Part shown: piece by piece, positions 32,750 through 45,205 of the stretch
Layout of the letters: every line of letters begins with the position of its first letter
How positions within the stretch are numbered: the first letter of the stretch is position 1
Origin: Letharia columbiana
Lineage: Eukaryota; Ascomycota; Lecanoromycetes; Lecanorales; Parmeliaceae
Reading direction: 5' to 3'
Assembly (NCBI RefSeq): GCF_014066305.1
Contig: NW_023501099.1
Span: 186,001 to 250,000, forward strand
DNA length: 64,000 nucleotides
Notes under the pieces: generated by a model
What the model saw: the letters and a program-made list of their open reading frames with translations, nothing else
The model's database searches: none
Told to the model about the DNA's origin: nothing
Program-made: the position numbers and the translations under genes

Positions 32750-35700
32750 ATGTCTACTCCAGAGGAAGAGGAGCCTCCAGGGCGTGAGGGATTCGTTGCT
32801 TCGTTGACAAAGTTTGGTGAGGAGAGAGGGTATGTTTCGCTACGATTTACTTATGCTCCTCTCTGAACAGCCGCTGACCTCTGCAATTTCCACAGCATAA
32901 ACGTAGACCTCCAAGCGCGTGTTAACACTAAGCACATCGACCTCTACAAGCTATGGAATGTGGTCAGATCAAGGGGAGGATATGATGCTGTCAGCGCCGA
33001 AAAGTTGGCGTGGAGGAAAGTGGGACTCGATTTCAATCTAGGCACTGCAAACGCAGCAGCGTATGCTTTTGCTCTGAAGACGACATATTACAAAAACCTT
33101 GCGTAGGTGTCGCTCTTTGCTGCACCAAAAAAAGCTCACATCTCGCAGGGCTTATGAGATCAAGACCCTGCATGGTCGAGAGCCTCCTCCGATTGAGATC
33201 CTCGAGAAGTTGACTGCAAAGGGCGGTGACATCCTTAGCCGTACAGTGGAGAACTTCAGACCTCCCCAGAGATCCAGCCTGATCAACGGCGACAGCGAGT
33301 CAGGAGGTGAAGAGTCGAAGACACCAAAAGACGAAAAGATGGACATTGACGAGCCTGGTAGTGTGGGACGGAGTACACGAGGTGAGTTGGTGATGAAGCT
33401 CATGGCGCATTGATCCACAGATTTATCAATAGCTCATGCGCATCATTTCAGGTCTTCGCCAAGCTCCACCTCAAAGGATCCCTTTTCAGCCGGATGTGTC
33501 ATCCTCTAGACAGCTGCGTCACTCCTCCGGCCACGCTCCATCACCACAACCAGCAACCACGGCCCACACCGGCTATAATTACTCCGCATCCTCGAACCCG
33601 AACAGCGCCCAATTTGCTATTGCCAACTATGAGCCTCGTCCTCAAATGCCCTTGACTTTACGCCCGATCATGACTCCGAGCTATAACGCTGCCATGTTCG
33701 AGGAGCGCCAAAAGTTGGCACGAATGGCAAGGAAAGTCGAATTGGGGCTGATTTCGCCAAGTACTAAGGGCATGATGAAGCCTGGTGGTATGTCTTTCGC
33801 CTCCATTACTGTTTACCCTAAGCTGACGAATGGTGAAGCTGGCTTCGATGGTCCAAATATCTACGTCCGAACCCTTCAAGGACTGCGCTCACAGGTTCCT
33901 GAAGAACAGGACTACGCCCTGCACCACCTTGTCAAAATCTCTCATGAACGAGGAGACAAGTACAAGTTCGATGCTTTTCCTAATCTGGCCGAGGGTCTCA
34001 TCGAGTACGTGCTTGGCATCAGCTCTCTTTTCTATGATGTCAAATGGGAGATCTGCTACTCCGACTACGAAGAGGGAATTAACGTCCTCGATGGAATAAG
34101 AGGCACCCCAGACATTTTGCAACGCATAAAATCCCTTAAGCGGGTCGACACCTCCGATGAAATGGAGTCGGAGGAATTCGGTCGCAAGCTCACTAAAGTC
34201 CTCGAAGCTGGTTTGACAATCAGAAATCTGTCCCTTCTCGAGGACAATGCTGTCTATCTATCGGAGATGCCCCAGCTTAGAGACTTCTTGTCGATAGCGC
34301 TCAATCTTCCAAGCTCTCCAGCCATCACAGAGCTGAAGCATTATGCGCTAGACATCTCGGAGCAAGTTACGAAGTATTGGCGGATGGACGCGTCAGACCC
34401 GCTGTACCGCTCCCTCCTAAACCAGGTAGATAACGGACACGACCGTGGCGCCATACTCACTGCTCTCCGCGCCATCAGCCGAATATCTATGAACCTTGAC
34501 GACACGAATCTCCTTAAAGGTGTGCCCGTTTCGGTCATTAAGCGTATCTGCGAATGGACTCTACTGGATGACGAAGACTTTGTCAGTGCTTGCCTTGACT
34601 TCCTCTATCAATTCACCGCGGTACCTGAGAACGTCGGGGTCCTTCTGTCAAACTCAAATGAACTTTCCCTCCCATCTTTCCTTGGCCAGCTCACGCGATT
34701 ACTTCAATACCATGCTCGAACAGAACGTAAGGAAGAAGTGGCCACCAAAGCTATAGCAGCTGCATCCGCAACAGAGATTCCCAACGTTCCTCAAGATCTA
34801 ATGGACCAATTCCTCAAATCCGAGGAACCGGATCGCTCCAATCACTGGCTCAAAGCAGTGTTTGAGGAAGACGCCGAAAGCGACATTACACAGATAGCAT
34901 TATGGCAGGCTTACCAAGCTCGGTTCGCAGAATACACATCTCCTACGACTCAGCTTCTACCGGCAGCGGAATTCATTAAGAATGTCAGCACCATCTTCGC
35001 TGGCGCCAATGCACAAGTCGTCAACGGCGTCAATCACAAGTTCATCATCAAAGGCATCCGACCTCGTCATGCTCCCATGGATCCGAAAGGTAGAGTGTAT
35101 AGTCGATGTCTGTGGAAGGGCCCCAGCTCAAAGCCGTGCGCAGACTTCTTCCTGAAGCCAAAATATATGTTTGATCACCTTGTCTACGATCACCTTGGAA
35201 TGGACCGACGAGCTGACGGCACCTGGGATTTCGAATCTACTACGCGTGCGAGTCAGCGTCCGAACGATTGCTACTGGTCGAATTGCCGACACTTCTCCAC
35301 CAATGGCAGTAAAGTGCCGTCACCATATCGGCTGGGTATGCACATCAAGACCCACCTTCCAGATGTGTCGAATAAAGCGGTGCTCAGACAAAAAAACAAT
35401 CGCACTCCCGCCAACCAAACAGCTCTGCCACCAAAGGAGACAAACGGCTACACGGTGTCTACAGGAACCCTGAAGGTTGATTCAGCACAGGGCAGGGAGG
35501 CCACTTACAACTGCCAAGTTTTTCAAAACACCGCTATCGATGAGCTTGGGAACGCAGCTGGGCTACCACTCACTAGTGTGCTGGTGTTGCGCAACTTGGC
35601 GAGGAACATTCCCAAAGCAGCTGTGCTGCTTGATACAATCAACCGTGACGCCTTTCGTATTGATTGCATGGAAAAGCTGTTTGGACCATTGAAGGATAGG

Positions 35701-35787
35701 TTGATCTTTGTGGTGGCTTATAACAAGCCTTTGGCTGGATATGTGTCTGATGTGATGGGGTTGCTTGAGAAGGGAAGTACACCTTGA
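32750..35787 (+). CDS. RSC9: Rsc9-like ARID protein of the RSC/SWI-SNF remodeller
   Basis: Chromatin-remodelling subunit. Exons 32750-32829, 32896-33102, 33149-33381 and 33452-35787 give 951 aa. Residues about 10-110 form an ARID DNA-binding domain (GREGFVASLTKFGEERG, HIDLYKLWNVVRSRGGYD, KLAWRKVGLDF). A flexible region leads to the fungal Rsc9 signature (YEPRPQMPLTLRPIMTPSYN, GFDGPNIYVRTLQGLRSQVP, EQDYALHHLVKISHERGDKYKF) and a long armadillo-like helical body. The C-terminus holds two zinc-finger-like units (C-LWKGPSSKP-C ... H-LVYD-H and CYWSNC ... HIKTH). The start is the first ATG of the ARID exon; an extra upstream exon is possible. Confidence 0.92.
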
Positions 35788-36125
35788 AACAGGTCGACAT
35801 GACATGGCGTTATGATGGAAAAGTGGTGCATTGATGAGATGTTACAAGATGATTAGGCGTAATCAGAGGATATGATACCACAAGGTGAGAGCATGTCTCA
35901 TCACTATTGCAATGTTTTCCGCGGGCTTGGCGGGCCTTAAAAGTAAAACTTGCAAAGTCGAACATTCGCTTCTCAAAGAAAACAAATATTGCCATCATAA
36001 TTACGGGTTGCACATCGCAAAACTGGCGCGTTGCATAGGTCATGGCCTTGGGATTGCTTTGCCACTGAACGGTCTGTAACCCATCTTCACCGGCACAAAG
36101 AGTGGCAGCGACCTCAGCGCCCGAC
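35788..36125. other. Short intergenic region
   Basis: 3' flank of the Rsc9-like gene and promoter of the Rec114-like gene. A minus-strand frame at 35810-36307 opposes the real first exon and is not supported. Confidence 0.4.
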
Positions 36126-37907
36126 ATGGCTCCCTCATCAGTGTCCACAGCATCTACTGTATCGCATGGGCCTATTGCCCTACCCCTGTTTAAATTCTCA
36201 CATTGCACAAGCCCCAATCCACTAGCCAGGATGATCTGGACCCATCTACCGCAGCGGAGCGACATGTTTACCGTATTCGATGTGATCCGAAAAGTTGGGG
36301 TCAGCATGGTTGTCTCAGTGACAAAAGTCTTGAAGCTCGTTCAAGGTGGTGAGCTCCTCGTAAGTATCTTTCCACGCACCCAATTGCCTATCGGTCTCTC
36401 CTAAATCCACTTTCAAGGAACAAGTCGAATTCCCTGACCTCCAAGACCAAGTTCGAATGGACGAAGAACGCGCTCTGTCCCAGCACATCTCGGACGACCA
36501 TCTCCGCGTTCTGGTCATCGTCAAGAGACCATTGCTTGCACTACGTTATTCGCTACCTGATGGCCAGATACGCAAGATACAGATGAAATTCCTCCCGTCT
36601 TCTGGTTGCGATGTAGCGCTTGAGAATTTCAGAGCGGCTGGCTTGCCTATCAGGGACAAAGATTTGCCCCAGTTGCAAGGCCAGCAGCGTCCGCCGTCAT
36701 CTCAGTCGCAGCCCCGATCCCAGGAGGGGCCTGATTCTTTGAACGCCGGTCAAGCTATTCACCAGCATTCATCCCAAGGCGTGTTCCCAGCCTCTTCGCA
36801 GCCACTTTCACAGGAGCATAATGGGCTTCGGGACGCAGGTTATGGTGGTAGCATACCCCCATCTGCGCAGCTGACAAAGGTCAACATCCGGCCAACGTCT
36901 GCTCCTGGCGGTGTGAATCAAGACGAGTTCAGCAGGCCTATCTCAGCTCCATCCTGGTCAAATCTGGATGCCTTTGGGTCTGCTACAACAGTAACCACTG
37001 TGCCGACGGTAGCTAAGCCAACAACGCAATCAGGTCTGCTACCAAGTCCGGTCTTCAACAGAACATATGAGCCATCTGGCAGCTTCCAAATTCGACCAAT
37101 GAGCGCTCCAGAGCAGACACAGACTCAACGAGCTTCCACCAATACACCCACTCTCTCTCAGATGCTGCCACCCGAGCGGACTCTTCCCTTTCCCGAGAAG
37201 AGGATACATCCATTCAGGAGAGACGAAGCTGCATCACAGGAGGAGCCATCCCAAAAGAAACTTGCTGCTACCAAGATCAAGGCGAAAAGACAGACAAAGC
37301 CTCGAGCTCAGCCGGCCAAACCCAGAAAATCTAGGGCAAAGGTTGGAGCAACAACCCAATTTTCTGATCCATTGGCACTGAACTTACCCTCTCCTGACAG
37401 GCGAAAGCTCCTTCACCTAGTGCATCTCCGAGGGTTCCATCCCCAGAATTGCAGGCCGTACCACCGTCATCGGAACCGCCAGCGCTACCAAGCATGAACT
37501 CTCGCAAGCGTTCCTTGACAGATCGGTCCCCGAATCAACCCAACAAACGGCAAGCACAGACCAGGACCGAGACCGTGACAGAGACCATAACAGAGGCTCT
37601 TACAACTACCATTCCAGAGCAACCACTGCAAACGCAGCCACCCCAGATCACAGATCCAATCATCAACATCAGCAGCCACGGCCTGCTCGACTCCATCGAC
37701 AACTTTATGCGAAAGTACCATGACCTTCCAGCGCCTAAACCACATCAGACAGCAAAGGAGCAACTAGCCGAGTATGCGGCGCAGAGCGACGAGGACAGGG
37801 CGAAAGCTGTCGACAACATGATTTGTGAATACATCAAGAATGAGGATTTTGGAAAGCTAATGGATGATGTTGAGGGATCTTGGAAGAGGATCGGGTTGGG
37901 GCTCTGA
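36126..37907 (+). CDS. Rec114-like meiotic recombination initiation protein
   Basis: Exons 36126-36359, 36418-37341 and 37401-37907 give 554 aa, all in phase 0. The N-terminal part (LPLFKFSHCTS, SDMFTVFDVIRKVGVSMVVSV, then LRVLVIVKRPLLALRYSLPD and IRKIQMKFLPSSGCDVALE) has the beta-rich PH-like pattern of Rec114. The middle is Gln/Pro/Ser-rich and disordered, with basic AT-hook-like stretches (KAKRQTKPRAQPAKPRKSR). The C-terminus (LLDSIDNFMRKYHD, MICEYIKNEDFGKLMDDV, SWKRIGLGL) fits the helical Mei4-binding end. Rec114-Mei4 activates Spo11 to make meiotic double-strand breaks. Rec114 diverges fast, so the call rests on overall layout and the C-terminal block. Confidence 0.6.
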
Positions 37908-38219
37908 GGTGGCATGACTATAAAGAGGATCCGAACAAAGGAGGGAGAAATTATTGCTGGGATATAGATGCGGCTTGGCATATCGCTCTTAAAACAGTAA
38001 GGAGCTCTGAATTCTGCTGATATCGGCTTTTGGATCTTTGCTGCATCTTCTGCATCTGTGCCAGCTCTGCGCATATACCCGAATTTACGTAGCTTTGCAT
38101 GATAGCGAATCTTAGCACTAGCACTTAATCGCATAGATGAATCGTACGATTAAATTCTCTAAGCTATGCAATCTCCCCGTTGAAACGCCATCGCTATCCC
38201 CAAACTACTCCTCCCCTCC
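37908..38219. other. Convergent 3' region
   Basis: About 310 bp between the 3' ends of the Rec114-like (+) and Coq5 (-) genes. Nothing further is seen. Confidence 0.4.
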
Positions 38220-39170
38220 TCACCCCAATGGCTTCACCCCCTTATGCACACACGCAATCCCGCCCATTAAATCCTCCCACCCTTTACCCTCCTCTCCACC
38301 GGGCAACAGAAATCCCGCCTCCTCAATCATACCCTTCCACTCCTCCTGCCCTGGAAACCTTTCAATACTCTCCACCAAGTACTGATAACTCTCGCGATCC
38401 CCTGCCACCAACTGCCCAATCAGCGGGATAGCACCGAAACTCCACCTCTTATAAACCGCCTCAAAAAGCCGATTATTCACCTTGCTGAATTCCAAACATG
38501 CGAAGACACCACCGGGTTTCAAGACGCGGAAAGCTTCGCGCAGGGCGAGGGCTTTGGAGGTGAAGTTGCGGATGCCAAAGGCGACGGTGTAGAGGTCGAT
38601 GCTGTTATCGGAGATTGTGTGCAGGTTTTCGGCATTGGCTTCGAGCCAGCTGAGGCGGCCAGAGTGGTCGTGTCCGCCTTCTCTCGCGCGCCGTTTGCCT
38701 TCGGCCAGCATGTCTGGATTGATATCGCTGACGATAATCTTCGAAGCATGGTCTTTATTAACAACAGTACAATGCTCCAGCATCCTGAAGGCTATGTCCC
38801 CGGTTCCACCCGCAATGTCTAAAATTGTTTGGCCCCTCCCTTTTCCCTCCTCACAATCTCGTGTACCAGGGTTTATAGACCGCACGAAATAATCTTTCCA
38901 GAGTCTATGGGTACCGAGGGACATGAGATCATTCATGGTGTCGTAGGAGGAGGCGACGGACGTGAAAACGTTAGCGACACGTGATTGTTTTGAGGACGAG
39001 GGGACGGTTTGGAAGCCGAAGTGTGTAGTCGGTGTTGGGCCAGAGTGGTTTGCGGGCTCTTGGGATTGGGCGAGATAGCGGCAGCAGGAGAGGCAGCGGT
39101 AAGGAGGCTGAGGGTTGAGAAGGCGGTGGGTTAGGCGGGTGGAAGTACGGGATAGGGTTGGGGCCGACAT
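38220..39170 (-). CDS. COQ5: Coq5: 2-methoxy-6-polyprenyl-1,4-benzoquinol methyltransferase, mitochondrial
   Basis: S-adenosylmethionine-dependent C-methyltransferase of ubiquinone (coenzyme Q) synthesis, at the matrix face of the inner membrane in the CoQ synthome. Intronless, 316 aa. An Arg/Ser-rich mitochondrial presequence (LSRTSTRLTHRLL) is followed by the UbiE/Coq5 signatures: VFTSVASSYDTMNDLMSLG HRLWKD, the SAM motif ILDIAGGTGDIAFRML, DINPDMLAEG, NAENL, TVAFGIRNF, and the second signature RVLKPGGVFACLEFSKV. It is full length with a normal C-terminus (GGIACVHKGVKP). It shares a 255-bp divergent promoter with the E1 alpha gene, another mitochondrial enzyme. Confidence 0.96.
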   Translation of the reverse strand: MSAPTLSRTSTRLTHRLLNPQPPYRCLSCCRYLAQSQEPANHSGPTPTTHFGFQTVPSSSKQSRVANVFTSVASSYDTMNDLMSLGTHRLWKDYFVRSINPGTRDCEEGKGRGQTILDIAGGTGDIAFRMLEHCTVVNKDHASKIIVSDINPDMLAEGKRRAREGGHDHSGRLSWLEANAENLHTISDNSIDLYTVAFGIRNFTSKALALREAFRVLKPGGVFACLEFSKVNNRLFEAVYKRWSFGAIPLIGQLVAGDRESYQYLVESIERFPGQEEWKGMIEEAGFLLPGGEEGKGWEDLMGGIACVHKGVKPLG

Positions 39171-39425
39171 GGTGGGTTGCGATTGAGGATTTTTTGCGAG
39201 GTGCTTGATAGAATTAGCCTATGTATGCATGATCCACAAACGGAAGGCTGATGCCAAGCTTTGATATGACGCTAGGAGACGGATAGATCCGCGATCAGCT
39301 TGTGGAGAAGCCGACGCCAACCGGTTTCAGTTCTCCGACTCCATCGCGGACAGCTGACCAAAAAAGGAGGAAATCTACTGTAGCTGTACTCTCACTACAA
39401 ACATGATTGATCGATAGACAGTATC

Positions 39426-41005
39426 ATGTCTCCAAGCCTTTCAAAAGCCACAATGCTGCTCCGCAATCCATTGAGAGCACAGATACTGCAGCGTGTCCCC
39501 AGAAGGCAGACAAGATGGAGCTCTTTGTCTCAAAGACCAGGCTCGGATCGGTATGACACTTGCAATAATTTCAGACGCATTGACTAAATATTGCGTAGAG
39601 TCCACTTCCCTGGTGCCGTCAGCAGCAAATTCACGACCAAGCTCTCCTTTGAGCACCCCTCCACACATCCCGCAATGCCTACCTACAGAGTCATGGACTC
39701 GGACGGCGTGGTGGTAGATGAATCTCGAAAACCTTCAGGGATTAGCAACGAGGAGATCGTGACCTGGTATCGAAACATGTTGACGGGTATGAGCTTCTGA
39801 AAGCATCGAGGCAATCGGCAGAGCGGAGTTTCTGACGGGGTAGCGTTAGCGTTTTAGTTAGCATTATGGATCTCATCATGTTTGATGCGCAAAGGCAAGG
39901 GAGATTGAGCTTCTATATGGTAGGATGTTTCAGTTTTCTGATGCAGTTTCGATGCTAAGCGGATTCAGGTGTCAGCAGGCGAAGAAGGCATCGCGATTGG
40001 ATCAGCTTCTGCTCTAGTCCCAGAAGACGTCATATTCTGTCAATATAGAGAAACTGGCGTCTTCAAACAACGTGGCTTCGCGCTTTCTGACTTTATGAAT
40101 CAGCTCTTCGCTAATTGCAAAGACGCTGGCAAAGGCCGCAATATGCCTGTCCATTATGGCAGTGGCAAGCTCAATATCGTGCGATGGCCCTTCTAGTTGA
40201 GATCAGAGCAACACTGACGCGGCCTTAGCATACTATATCTTCACCCTTAGCAACCCAGATTCCCCAAGCAGCTGGTGCAGCCTATGCCCTCAAAATCCAA
40301 GCCCTGCAAAACCCCGATGTACCTCCTCGAGTCGTAGCGTGCTACTTTGGCGAAGGGGCTGCCAGTGAAGGTGATTTTCACGCCGCGCTCAACATAGCAG
40401 CAACGCGATCCTGCCCGGTTGTCTTCATCTGCCGCAATAACGGATACGCGATCTCAACTTCAACGCTGGAGCAGTATCGTGGCGATGGTATTGCGAGCCG
40501 CGGTATAGGATACGGTATTGACACTATTCGCGTTGATGGAAACGACATCTTCGCGGTTCGAGAGGTCACTAAGGAAGCGCGGCGTATGGCGCTGGAAGAC
40601 GGCGGCAAGCCTGTGCTTATAGAAGCGATGAGCTACCGCGTCTCACACCACAGCACCAGTGACGACAGTTTCGCTTACCGAGCCAAAGTAGAAGTCGAAG
40701 ACTGGAAACGGCGAGACAACCCCATCACAAGGCTACGCAAGTGGATGCAGCACCAAGGCATGTGGGACGAGGAGAAAGAAAAGGAGGCGAGGAGCCAGAT
40801 TAGGAAAGATGTGCTGAAGGCTTTCGCGGAAGCTGAGAAGGAAAAGAAGGGGCCGCTGAGGGATATGTTTACCGACGTGTATGAAGACTTGACTGAGGAA
40901 AGTAGGGGACATATGAAGGAACTGGGGAGGCTTTTGGATGATTATCCAGAGGAGTATGATGTAAATGAGTTCGAAGGTGGTAGGAAAGGATTATCCGAGC
41001 CGTGA
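39426..41005 (+). CDS. Branched-chain 2-oxoacid dehydrogenase E1 component, alpha subunit, mitochondrial
   Basis: Thiamine-diphosphate enzyme that decarboxylates keto acids from Val, Leu and Ile. Five exons (39426-39550, 39599-39786, 39858-39919, 39969-40178, 40229-41005) give 453 aa with an Arg-rich presequence. BCKDHA landmarks: [44 protein letters not shown], the MPVHYGS loop, [19 protein letters not shown], and the ThDP-binding [18 protein letters not shown] with NNGYAIST. The phosphorylation-loop region [16 protein letters not shown] is present, so control by a BCKD kinase is likely. The third exon is only 62 nt, and the fourth intron uses an unusual GTGCGA donor. Confidence 0.95.
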
Positions 41006-42437
41006 AACTAAAGTGTACCTGACATTGCTGTTCTCCGACCTGATGTGATGCGCGCTGAGCTCTCTTGAGGGCGGATAATGCTCTGAGCCTAGCCACTTCC
41101 TGATCAAGGCAGACAAAAGAGCAAGAAAGCGTATACAGAGCAGCGTGAAGACAAGAGAAGGATAAGAACAAACAGAGAATGTCAGTAGTACATTGTTGCC
41201 TGACACTTATTCCGATACGACCACTCCTCAACACTTGATTCCAAGTCACTCCGTTGGATATTGAATTAGTATACACTTTCCGTCCTCCCGGGGGGACCTA
41301 GTTTGAGCTGCGGGATGAGTGGTGCGCCCATCGTCCCTGTGTTCTAGCTTGAGGGGAACCGATTGGTGGAAAAGGAGAAGGGTTCGAGGGTAGTGGAAAA
41401 GTTGGCCGGGGCTGCGGTTCGCTTGTTTCACGGATTGCCTTTGGGTTTCTACGGACTTTCCTTCACAGTAAAATCCTTTGCGGGGTTTTCGTAGGCCCTG
41501 CGCCGTTCGCGGATGAGGGCGTGAGTGTGCATGGTGGGTTTGGGCTTGGTGATGGTAGGGTTGTGTGTAGTTGACTTTGAAAAGGTGGTCTTGCTGGTGG
41601 TAAGTGGTATGGTATTTTGAACGGCTGAGAGAACAGAGTAACGGCTTGGGCCTATAAGGAGACATCGGAGAGTAAAAGCGTTATATGATCACATGCTAGA
41701 AGATGGGTGGCATCTTTGTGTCTTCTCAATTTTTGCTTTTCGCTTCATGTTGATCAACATAAGTAAGTTTGTTGTTCAATTCGCTTTGGGATCACAAGAG
41801 GATCTATTGTGACGATAGAGTAATACCGCTTGGGAAACAGAAGAACAACCCAATCTCAATTCATCAAAACTTTTGCTTCTTTGTTCTCTGGCATGTAGAG
41901 AGGAGCCAGCATGGATGACTGCTTTCGCAATTTTGTCGATAGAGCCAAAGTGGCCCAGTTCAATTCTTCTTTGGCTATCCAATTCCATCACCAGCGATTG
42001 AAAGAGACGTTGCGCAAGCCACTGTTGTTCATACTGGTAGAAAATTTCTTTTGATTTGGAGTTGGACGAAGTCGCGCTTTGTTGTGACACAGTACCTGGT
42101 ACCTCGATCCCTCCTTCAGCATCAGACCCCCTATGCATCCACCTTCTCAAATGCCTTCACTCAACCTTTTAGTATATCTTGGTGTAGCTTGTTATTCCTG
42201 CCGAAAGTGCCGGTTTGCAGTACGCACCTCTTTGTCCTCTGAATCAGACACAACTGCACTGCTGTTTGCGGCAATAGAAGAAAGAGCATCGACTAGCTTT
42301 GAAGTCAGCAATGCCCCCAATGCGGTCATTGCCGGTCAAGGTCTTCCCCTTCTTGTTGGGGAAGATTGCTCAGGGTGAGAGACTCCATCTTGCACACTTT
42401 CGGCATACCCCCAGCAGCCAACTACTGCGAGATAGCA
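41006..42437. other. Gene-poor interval, 1.4 kb
   Basis: A minus-strand frame at 41246-41665 (His/Gln/Arg-rich, no domain) and one at 41776-42150 are the longest, and neither is convincing. A pyrimidine/purine-biased stretch near 41500-41600 looks like a leader or promoter. No RNA gene or repeat is recognised. Confidence 0.35.
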
Positions 42438-45205
42438 ATGGCACCTAAGAAGAAAGCCGGCAAGGAGCCCACAGGCGAAGGTACCCCTGCGGCTAAGAAG
42501 CCAGCACAGAAGAAACCGACGCAAGTGGGCAAGAAATCCGGCGGTGCAGCCAAGAAGCCACCTCCAAAGAAGCCAGTGGGCAAAACCCCTGCTACGATCA
42601 AGAAGGAAACAAAGAAGAGATCCACCAAAGCCACAGGCAAGGCGGACACTGTGATCAAGGATGAAGAGATGCCTGACAAACCTGCTGGCAACACGCGCTC
42701 TGCGACCAAGAAAGGACTGAAGGGTGGACCCACCAAACCCGCGGGCAAGGCAGTCACCGCCACTGCCACTACCAAGAAACCTAAAAGGAAACCCCCCAAA
42801 CCTGCAAGCAGGACCAGAGCTGCGACCGAAGAGCCAATCGCAGAGCCGGTCGATATCCCAAGCGAGGAGGACACACCAGCAGCGAGCCCGAAACGCAAGC
42901 GAAAAACCGAAGACACATGGACTGAAACCACCGACTTACCAGTCCCTAAATCGCCAAAACTAGATGAAGGTAGGTGCCTGTTGATGTCCACAAGCTGTAA
43001 GAAGCAACAGGAAGCAGTAGCAATTTCTGGCTGTGTGTATCGCTTTGAAAACCAGCCCCCGTGGTCAAGTTGATATGTCAATGCCGAAAGCTGCTTATTG
43101 AAGACTGGGTCTAGGCAGTAACGAGTAGGGACGATGGCTAACATTGCTCCAGGATCCTCTCTTAGCTCATCTAGGAAAAGCAGGGACATCTGGACGCTAG
43201 AGGAATTTGCTTCGGAGGGATGGGATACCGAGGACTTTGACAGCGAAATCTGTTGCATTCACACAGTAGACCTCTCCCGAATTCCATCTCCATTCGCCAA
43301 CCTGGCAGATCGCACGGGAAGATTCATGCATATTATTGATAACCACACGCACCCAAGGGTGCGTCTTTTTTCCCACAGTATCCACAGCGAGGATACCGCG
43401 TCGCTTCTCCATAAGCTCCATGGACGTCTTGATGGAGCTTTCGGTGCGCTTTATAGCGAAACATCACGCCAGGAGTTCTTTACAGTGCGGTCGGACAGGC
43501 CCGAATTCTCGCTCGAGGTGAGAAAGGGAGATGCAACAATTGCGGGCATCTCTTTCGATATCCATATTCGCAAGAATGCCAGGACGGGCGAGATAGGCTA
43601 TTTCGTTGTCAACAAAGAGTGGAATCATTTCCTCGTCAACGAGAAACAGATAGGCGCGAAGCTTGCGGCCGGACCTCTTCCTGACTTTGCAGTTATCCAG
43701 ATTGATCGCTGGGTCATATTCTGGTGGCGTACACAAGCGGCCATGGACTATATACCAGAGGCGATGTCGCAGGTAAGCTCAATACAGAGTAAGTCCATGA
43801 CCATCCAGTTGACGTGTTTTCCCAGGTGGCAAAAGAGGTAGAAGAAGGGGGGGCAACCAAGGAGCCATCACGTCCCCCTCCCAATGGCAAAGAACGAGAG
43901 GATACTACTGAAACGCCATCACCTCCCCCTTCCCGCGGCAAAAAAGGAGGTGATACTGCTAAGGAGCCACCACAGCCCTCAACGAGTGGCAGAGAGGGAG
44001 GAGAGACTGTTGGGGACCCACTGGGCGTGCTGACAGGTTGGGAAGAAGTCTTTCACTGGCGCCGAGTGGCTCACCAAGAGCAACAAGCCGCAGCCGGTGA
44101 TGGCCATGCGTACTACCAAATCGACTCATCCTCAGGCATGACCATTGATGACGTCTTGTTCGCAGTGGCGACAGTTTGGGAGCCGCTCAGGAATCGAGGT
44201 ACGCACTTTGCGTTTGCCGGCCTCGATGTCTTCGATCACTCTGTTCAACAAATGGATACACCGAATCGACTGCAAGGCTCTGGCGTGGTTGGCGGAGGAG
44301 ATATATTTATCATGCCGCTATTGTTGTCTCCACCTGATACAGAGGACGTTGAGGAAGAATACACGGAAAGCCTGGAGAAAAAGGAACAAGAGACGAATGC
44401 AAAAGGGAAGGTGAAGAAAGGCAAGACCAAAGCCAGCGCCGAAGAACCATCCTTTGAACTTGGCCATTTCCTGCTTGCCGTAGCCGAAAAAGACTCCACG
44501 AAATCGAAGAAGGTCAATATAACGATATTTGACAGTCGAATTATCACCTTGGATAAAGATGTGATCCGTGGGAGAGCAACAGAACTTGCCTGTACTTGGC
44601 TGGGTACAAAAGTAGAAACTGAATTTGTTTTCAGAAAAGTTCCACAGCAAATAGGCAATTCCAACGCTTGTGGACTCTATGTGATCCTCAATGCATGGGC
44701 GATCATGCTCGACATTGGGCCAATAATCGAGAGGTCAAGCCGCCGCAAAGGATGTGGGACCGACACTGGATTCCTAAATTTTGGTCTAAATGTGGTCAAT
44801 TTGGCTCTGGCCGGTTTTATGGACTCCAGGACAATTCGGGCGTTTCTGAATTGCTACGGCTACACGAAGGTGGAAGAGCCTCTCGATCAAGGAGACGCTA
44901 TGAACAATACTGTCAAAGCGGTCAGGATGGATTCGGAGCGGTTGGAGCGCGCACTGCAGGCTGCTGAACTGCGTTCGCCATCGTCCTCAATAGCCTCCGC
45001 ACATAGCCCCGGGTCTACTAACCTCAAAAAGGCTGTCTCTGAAAGTAAGCTTCAACAATTCATGAACCTGGCCCCTGATGCAACACTGGAGCAGGCAGAA
45101 TCGTTTCTTGCGACTGCAACGGGAGACGTCGATAAGGCTCTCATGGACTTTACGAAGTATGAATCATCAAAGCCGGACGGGTCCGCTGGAGCAGAGGCCA
45201 GCTAG
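42438..45205 (+). CDS. Ulp1-like cysteine protease (C48-type) with basic tail and C-terminal UBA-like domain
   Basis: Exons 42438-42969, about 43126-43772 and 43826-45205 give about 852 aa. Residues 1-170 are a Lys/Pro/Ala-rich histone-H1-like tail (repeats such as KKPAQKKPTQVGKK). The middle (WTLEEFASEGWDTEDFDSE, FFTVRSDRPEFSLEVRKGD) is unrecognised, followed by a Pro/Gly/Lys repeat linker. The C-terminal third looks like a SUMO-protease fold: catalytic His in GHFLLAVAE, Asp in ITIFDSR, and Gln plus Cys in VPQQIGNSNACGLYVILNAW. The last 60 residues (KLQQFMNLAPDATLEQAES, GDVDKALMDF) look like a UBA-like helical domain. An in-frame TAA just after 43118 means the second exon must start at AG 43125 or 43128. 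The start at 42366 is an alternative. The target could be SUMO, ubiquitin or another modifier. Confidence 0.75.

Noticed and set aside
35810..36307. 165-codon minus-strand frame
   Set aside because: Lies opposite the first exon of the Rec114-like gene and has no recognisable feature.
41246..41665. 139-codon His/Gln/Arg-rich minus-strand frame
   Set aside because: No domain, odd composition and no homology-like pattern; more likely leader or intergenic sequence.
42422..43258. 278-codon minus-strand frame with hydrophobic residues
   Set aside because: It is the antisense of the Lys/Pro/Ala-rich tail; such repeats automatically give long open antisense frames rich in Leu, Phe and Gly.
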